A stretch of DNA of 17,707 bases from Chloroflexia bacterium. Lineage in GTDB: Bacteria; Chloroflexota; Chloroflexia; Thermomicrobiales; JALYUS01. Shown one piece after another: positions 13,797-17,707 of the stretch; position 1 is the first letter of the stretch; each line of letters begins with the position of its first letter. The stretch spans positions 1 to 17,707 of the forward strand of contig JAICIL010000060.1 of the NCBI GenBank assembly GCA_025924435.1, read 5' to 3'. The notes beneath the pieces were generated by a model that was not told the origin of the DNA, did no database searches, and saw only the letters and a list, made by a program, of their open reading frames with translations. The translations under genes and the position numbers were made by a program.

Positions 13797-15266
13797 TCAG
13801 AGCGCGGTGGTCGCCGCCTCCTCTTCGAGCCATTTCTTGGCGGCGTTGAGGAAGAGGACCGCCTCGCGCCCGTCGAAGATGCGGTGGTCGAAGGTGATGC
13901 CGAGCGTCACCATCGAGCGGATGGCGATGCCGCCATTCCTGACGACGGGCTTCTCGATGATCGCGTCCACCGAGTAGATGCACGCCTCGTTCGGCCTGAC
14001 CATCGCCATCGTGACGTGGGAGCCGAATGAGCCGGGGTTGGTCAGCGTGATCGTGCCGCCTTGGATGTCGTCAATCTTCAACTTGCCGCCCCGCGCGCGG
14101 CCGATGATGTCGTGCATCCGCTTGGCGAGGCCGGTGATCGAGTAGTCCATTGCATTGTGGATGACCGGCACTTGGAGGCCGTCGTCCGTGCTGACGGCGA
14201 TGCCGAAGCCGACCTGCCGCATCAGCCGGATGCCCTCATCCGTCCAGCGCGAGGAGACGATCGGGTATTGGCGGATCGCCGCCAGCCCCGCCATCACGAA
14301 GAAGGGGAGATAGGTGAGCGGCACGCCCTCGCGCTCCTGGAAGCCCTGTTTCTCCGCCTCGCGCCGGGCGACGAGTTCCGTCACGTCCGCCTCGACCCAC
14401 GACGCCGCCTGCGGGATCGTCTGCGCCGCCTTCGTCAGCGCCTCCGCCGTCCGGCGGCGGATCGCCGTCATCGGGATCAGATCGCCTTGCGGCTGCGCCG
14501 AGGACTGAGGACTCAGGACTGAGGACTGAGCGGGAGCCGGAACGGGAGCAGATGCAGGGACAGGCGGAGCGGCGGCAGGTTCGGCGGCAGGTGCGGCGGG
14601 CGCGGCCTCGGCACTCGGCACTTTCGACTCAGCGCTCCGTTCGTGGGCCTTCATCATGTCTTCGCGGGTGACGCGGCCGCCCGCGCCGGTGCCCTTGACG
14701 GTCGCGGGGTCAATGTTGAATTCCATCGCCAGTTTGCGGACGGCGGGGGAGTACATCTTGCTCGCGTCGGCGGACTCGGTGTACGCCTTCGCGCCGTTCG
14801 TCGCGGCGGGCGCGCCCGCCCGCGCATCCGGTGGCGAGGAGGCGGACTCCATCTGCGTCGTCGCGGTGTCCATCTCCCTGTCGGCCTTTTTCGGCTCCGC
14901 CTCGGTCGCCGCAGCCACCGGCGCGGGCGTTGCCTCTTGTGCCGCCGGGGCGGGTGCGGAGGCCGCGGTGTCCGCCGCCGCCTTATCCGTCTCGACCCAG
15001 AGGAGCGTCGTCCCGACCGGCACGGTCTGCCCGATCTCGACGGCGAACTCCTTCACGACGCCTTTGAACGGCGAGGGAATCTCGGCGACGACTTTCTCCG
15101 TCTCGATCTCGGTCAGCAATTGGTCTTCCTCGACGGTGTCGCCGATCTTGACGAGCCATTGGAGGACGGTCCCCTCCACCACCGATTCGCCGAGTTGCGG
15201 GAAAGTGACCGGGGATAAGCCAGGCCGGGTCATCGTCGCGGTGCCGCTACCGTGGGACTCTGCCAT
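13797..15266 (-). CDS. bkdC: Dihydrolipoamide acyltransferase, E2 of a branched-chain-type 2-oxoacid dehydrogenase
   Basis: E2 forms the core of the complex and moves the acyl group from lipoate to CoA. The 489-residue product has one N-terminal lipoyl domain (about 18-93) with lipoylated Lys58 in EIETEKVVAEIP. An Ala/Pro-rich linker leads to a peripheral-subunit-binding domain (about 171-206: YSPAVRKLAMEFNID...GTGAGGRVTREDM). A second Ala/Pro linker precedes the catalytic domain (about 262-485), which has His461 and Asp465 in TFDHRIFDGREA. Lipoyl number and length are normal. ATG 15266 is preceded eight bases earlier by AAGGAG, which overlaps the stop codon of the E1 beta gene. The second linker contains four tandem heptamers at DNA level (14500-14527). 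The symbol follows Streptomyces use for branched-chain enzymes; a pyruvate-type complex is less likely. Confidence 0.92.
   Translation of the reverse strand: MAESHGSGTATMTRPGLSPVTFPQLGESVVEGTVLQWLVKIGDTVEEDQLLTEIETEKVVAEIPSPFKGVVKEFAVEIGQTVPVGTTLLWVETDKAAADTAASAPAPAAQEATPAPVAAATEAEPKKADREMDTATTQMESASSPPDARAGAPAATNGAKAYTESADASKMYSPAVRKLAMEFNIDPATVKGTGAGGRVTREDMMKAHERSAESKVPSAEAAPAAPAAEPAAAPPVPASAPVPAPAQSSVLSPQSSAQPQGDLIPMTAIRRRTAEALTKAAQTIPQAASWVEADVTELVARREAEKQGFQEREGVPLTYLPFFVMAGLAAIRQYPIVSSRWTDEGIRLMRQVGFGIAVSTDDGLQVPVIHNAMDYSITGLAKRMHDIIGRARGGKLKIDDIQGGTITLTNPGSFGSHVTMAMVRPNEACIYSVDAIIEKPVVRNGGIAIRSMVTLGITFDHRIFDGREAVLFLNAAKKWLEEEAATTAL
14500..14527 (+). repeat. Four tandem heptamers (GAGGACT) inside the E2 gene
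   Basis: GAGGACT, GAGGACT, CAGGACT and GAGGACT follow one another, with a further GAG at 14528-14530. In the E2 protein this region reads QSSVLSPQSS (about 247-256), in the flexible linker before the catalytic domain. Because the unit is seven bases, gain or loss of one copy would shift the frame. Confidence 0.65.
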
Positions 15267-15278
15267 ATTGGATGCTCC

Positions 15279-16421
15279 TTAAAATGCCGCAATTTCACGC
15301 ATCGCGGCGGTGATCTTCACCGCGTCAACCAGATACGCCGATTCTAGCAGGTGATTGTACGGCATGGCAGGGGCATCGGGGGCGGCGAGGCGGCGCACGG
15401 GCGCGTCCAGTTCCATGAACGCCTCATCGGCGATGAAGGCGGCGAGTTCCGCGCCGAAGCCATTCGTCTTGCTGGCCTCGTGGACAACGAGCGCGCGGTG
15501 CGTCTTCGCGACGGTCGCGAGGATCGCCCGTTTGTCGTAGGGTTGGAGCGAGCGGAGATCGAGCACTTCGGCGTCTATCCCATCCGCCGCGAGGCTTTCC
15601 GCCGCTTTGACCGCCTCGTGCACCGTCGCGCCGTAGGTGATGACGGAGAGCGTCGTGCCGGGGCGGGCGATGCGGGCGACGCCGAGCGGCACGAGCGCGT
15701 CGCTTCCCGGCAGCGGCTCGCGCAGGGAGCGGTAGAGCCGCTTGTGCTCGAAGAAAATTACCGGGTTCGGGTCGCGGATCGCCGCCTTCAGCATCCCCTT
15801 CGCGTCGGACGGCGTGGCGGGCATCGCCACCTTCAGGCCCGGCATGACGAAGAGATTTTCCGGCGACTGCGAGTGATAGAAGCCGCCGTGGATGCCGCCG
15901 CCGATCGGCGCGCGCACGACGATTGGTAGGCGCGCGTCGCCGTTCGAGCGGTAGTGCATCTTCGCCATCTCGCTGAAGATCTGTTCGAGCGCGGAGTACA
16001 TGAAGTCCGCGAACTGGATTTCGACGACCGGCACGCTGCCCAGGAGCGCCGCGCCGATGGCGAGGCCGGTGAAGCCGCTCTCCGCGATCGGCGTATCGAG
16101 CACGCGCTGGGGGCCGAACCGCTCGATCAGCCCCTTCGTCGCGCCGAAGACGCCGCCGCGCGGCCCGATGTCCTCGCCCAGGAGGAAGACGCGCGGGTCG
16201 CGCGCCAACTCCTCCGCGAGCGCCTGATTGATCGCCTCGATCATCGTCGCGCCCGTGCGGCCGTCGGCCCCCGCCGCGCCGGTCGGCGGGGAGAAGAGGC
16301 CATGCGCGACGGGGCCGTGCTCGTCGTGCCCGTCGTGGTGATCGGTCGGTGCCGCGCGATTCGGGGCGGCGGCGACCTCGGTAAGTTCCTGCTCGACGAT
16401 GGAACGGGTCGAGACGGCCAT
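15279..16421 (-). CDS. bkdB: 2-oxoacid dehydrogenase E1 beta subunit, branched-chain type
   Basis: With E1 alpha this subunit forms the thiamine-diphosphate decarboxylase that loads E2. The 380-residue product has its family core from about residue 58 onward: TMIEAINQALAEELARD, FLLGEDIG (79-86), TPIAESGFTGLAIGAAL (110-126), EIQFADFMYSALEQI (134-148), GGIHGGFYHSQSPENLF (175-191) and a C-terminal transketolase-like domain (TYGATVHEAVKAAE, DLRSLQPYD). The FADFMY and YHSQSPE patterns are those of branched-chain rather than pyruvate enzymes. Residues 1-57 are an extension not found in typical members; it is low-complexity and has the His/Asp-rich run DHHDGHDEHGPVAH (27-40). I kept ATG 16421 because it overlaps the E1 alpha stop by one base (TGATG) and has GAGGAGGG upstream; an internal ATG at 16244 lacks a ribosome-binding site. 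Confidence 0.92.
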   Translation of the reverse strand: MAVSTRSIVEQELTEVAAAPNRAAPTDHHDGHDEHGPVAHGLFSPPTGAAGADGRTGATMIEAINQALAEELARDPRVFLLGEDIGPRGGVFGATKGLIERFGPQRVLDTPIAESGFTGLAIGAALLGSVPVVEIQFADFMYSALEQIFSEMAKMHYRSNGDARLPIVVRAPIGGGIHGGFYHSQSPENLFVMPGLKVAMPATPSDAKGMLKAAIRDPNPVIFFEHKRLYRSLREPLPGSDALVPLGVARIARPGTTLSVITYGATVHEAVKAAESLAADGIDAEVLDLRSLQPYDKRAILATVAKTHRALVVHEASKTNGFGAELAAFIADEAFMELDAPVRRLAAPDAPAMPYNHLLESAYLVDAVKITAAMREIAAF

Positions 16422-17452
16422 CAGATTCCCTCCTCGGCGGCGGCATAGACGCGATCCGCGACCGTCGTCGGGTCGGGATCGGGCGCGGCCTGCGCCGCCG
16501 TAACCGCCGCCGCGATCTCCGCGCGGATGCGGGCGCGCCGGGTGGCGATCTCATCCTCGGAGACGAGGCCGCGCGTCTGCACATACTCGATGATCCGCTT
16601 GAGCGGCTCGCCCTCCTCCGCCTGCTTCACTTCCTCGCGCGTGCGGTAAGTCATGTCGTTGTCGTCCGAGGTGTGCGGCAGGAGGCGGTACATCTTCGCC
16701 TCGATCAGGGTCGGCCCCTTCCCGGCGATGCCGCGCGCCCGCGCGTCCCGCACGGCGGCATAGGTGGCGAACGGGTCCGTGCCGTCCACGACGACGCCGG
16801 GGAAGCCGAACGCCGCGGCGCGATCCGCGACATTCGGCACGGGCGACTGCTTGGCCATCGGCACGGAGATCGCGTAGCCGTTATTCTCGCAGAGGAAGAT
16901 CACCGGCAGCTTGTGCAGCGCGGCGAGCGAGCACGCCTCGTAGAAATCGCCCTTGCTGCTCGTCCCCTCGCCGAAACAGGTGATCGTCACGGCGTCCGTC
17001 GTGCCCTGCAACCGCATCGCGTACGCGCCGCCAACCGCGTGGGGAATCTGCGTACCGAGGGGCGCGGAGATCGAGGCGACATGGCGCGCCTGCGAGCCGA
17101 AATGGTGCGTCATCTGCCGCCCGTTGCTGATCCTGTCCGTTCCTTTGGCGAAGAACATCAGGAAGAGTTCGTCTACATCGAAGCCGAACCAGAGGGCGAG
17201 CGCGAGATCGCGGTAATGGGGGAAAAGCCAGTCCTTTGTCGGGTCGAGCGCCCACGCCGCGCCCGCCTGCGCCGCCTCCTGCCCCCGGCAGGGGACAACA
17301 AAGGGCGCTTTGCCTTGCCGGTTCAGCGCCCACATCCGCTCGTCAATTTCGCGCGTGCGAAGCATCAAATCGAAAATGTGCAGTGCGTCGTCGTCGCTGA
17401 GTCCGACCGAGCGGTGATCGGTCAGCGGGGCGATGGCAGTGAGGGTGGCCAT
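16421..17452 (-). CDS. bkdA: 2-oxoacid dehydrogenase E1 alpha subunit, branched-chain type
   Basis: This subunit binds thiamine diphosphate and, with E1 beta, decarboxylates branched-chain 2-oxoacids (from Val, Leu, Ile), giving acyl-CoA for energy or branched fatty-acid primers. The 343-residue product contains PCRGQEA (54-60), HYRDLALAL (79-87), GRQMTHHFG (111-119), SAPLGTQIPHAVGGAYA (129-145), and the TPP motif from GEGTSSKGDF (161-170) to LCENN (187-191). RLLPHTSDDND (256-266) matches the loop characteristic of branched-chain enzymes. ATG 17452 is supported by AAAGGAG seven bases upstream; the open frame to 17620 shows no family sequence. It is the first gene of a three-gene operon (E1 alpha, E1 beta, E2). 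No E3 gene is present here, so E3 must be encoded elsewhere. Confidence 0.93.
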   Translation of the reverse strand: MATLTAIAPLTDHRSVGLSDDDALHIFDLMLRTREIDERMWALNRQGKAPFVVPCRGQEAAQAGAAWALDPTKDWLFPHYRDLALALWFGFDVDELFLMFFAKGTDRISNGRQMTHHFGSQARHVASISAPLGTQIPHAVGGAYAMRLQGTTDAVTITCFGEGTSSKGDFYEACSLAALHKLPVIFLCENNGYAISVPMAKQSPVPNVADRAAAFGFPGVVVDGTDPFATYAAVRDARARGIAGKGPTLIEAKMYRLLPHTSDDNDMTYRTREEVKQAEEGEPLKRIIEYVQTRGLVSEDEIATRRARIRAEIAAAVTAAQAAPDPDPTTVADRVYAAAEEGI

Positions 17453-17661
17453 GAGCCTGCTCCTTTGCCGGTAACGAGAGGTCATGCGTACATGCGCATA
17501 GTACCATATCGCGAACTCGTGTGCAGCAGTTTGGGGATGAAATCGGCGTGTGCCTGCTGTACGTACTCTACGATAATCGTTCGTCGCAGGTTGCGTGCCG
17601 GGCGTGTCCACCGACGACATGAAGTGCCACGTATTGTGAGGGGGAGACGCTCTTCGGTGGC
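17453..17661. other. Upstream region of the dehydrogenase operon
   Basis: About 210 bp precede the E1 alpha start before the low-complexity window end. It holds the -10-like element at 17498-17506 and a small dyad, ATGCG-N6-CGCAT, near 17484-17499 on the leader side. No further gene is seen. Confidence 0.5.
17498..17506 (-). promoter_or_regulatory. Possible extended -10 promoter element of the dehydrogenase operon
   Basis: On the minus strand TGG-TACTAT (17506-17498) has the extended -10 layout. It would start transcription near 17491, about 39 bases before ATG 17452. The hexamer 17 bases upstream (CTGCAC) is a poor -35. Confidence 0.35.
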
Positions 17662-17707
17662 GGGGGGGGGGGGGGGGCGGGGGCCCCGGGCCCGCCGCGC
17701 CCCCCCC
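17662..17707. repeat. Low-complexity G and C runs at the window end, probable assembly artefact
   Basis: A run of 16 G (17662-17677) is followed by alternating G and C blocks and ends in eight C. It has no coding or regulatory character. Such sequence at a contig tip is typical of poly-G sequencing error. Confidence 0.7.

Overview
This is a GC-rich bacterial fragment carrying about twelve complete protein genes and one partial gene at the left edge. Most starts have clear Shine-Dalgarno (SD) sequences. The gene content is a lipoylated branched-chain-type 2-oxoacid dehydrogenase, a GMC flavoenzyme, a DHA2-type exporter and Tat-exported lipoproteins. Together with hairpin repeats built from C-rich arms and short intergenic tandem repeats, it suggests a soil or thermophilic environmental lineage such as Chloroflexota. 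That placement is inference: there is no rRNA or ribosomal protein gene to fix it. The last ~45 bases are long G and C runs that look like a low-quality contig end.

Layout. Positions 1-264 (minus) hold the N-terminus of a membrane protein. Positions 697-1440 (plus) encode a type I methionine aminopeptidase, convergent with a minus-strand pair: a 14-TM DHA2 exporter (3301-5052) followed by a GMC oxidoreductase (1540-3096). The exporter has the best promoter in the window. It is divergent from a plus-strand pair, a small cupin (5438-5785) and an EamA/DMT permease (5834-6739). The divergent gap holds a 159-bp palindromic element with terminal inverted repeats. A perfect 19-bp hairpin of related sequence fills the 47-bp gap between the permease and the next, convergent gene.

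From 6787 to 13310 five minus-strand genes read leftward. They are an AMP-forming acyl-CoA ligase, an acyltransferase-3 membrane protein whose start overlaps the ligase end, a PLP-dependent decarboxylase 42 bp further on, a Tat-type lipoprotein esterase and a Sec-secreted alpha/beta hydrolase. The first three form a tight unit that could activate an acid, supply an amine and transfer an acyl group at the membrane. This is the least conventional gene set in the window and the best candidate for an undescribed pathway, but no product can be read from sequence.

Positions 13797-17452 (minus) encode E1 alpha, E1 beta and E2 of a branched-chain-type 2-oxoacid dehydrogenase as a coupled operon. It is closed by a 26-bp perfect palindrome followed by a T-run. 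No E3 (dihydrolipoamide dehydrogenase) gene lies in the window.

I saw no tRNA, rRNA, CRISPR array, transposase or prophage genes. Most of the window is ordinary metabolism and transport. The points worth a second look are the repeat family, the ligase-acyltransferase-decarboxylase operon, the His/Asp-rich E1 beta extension and the heptamer repeat inside the E2 gene.
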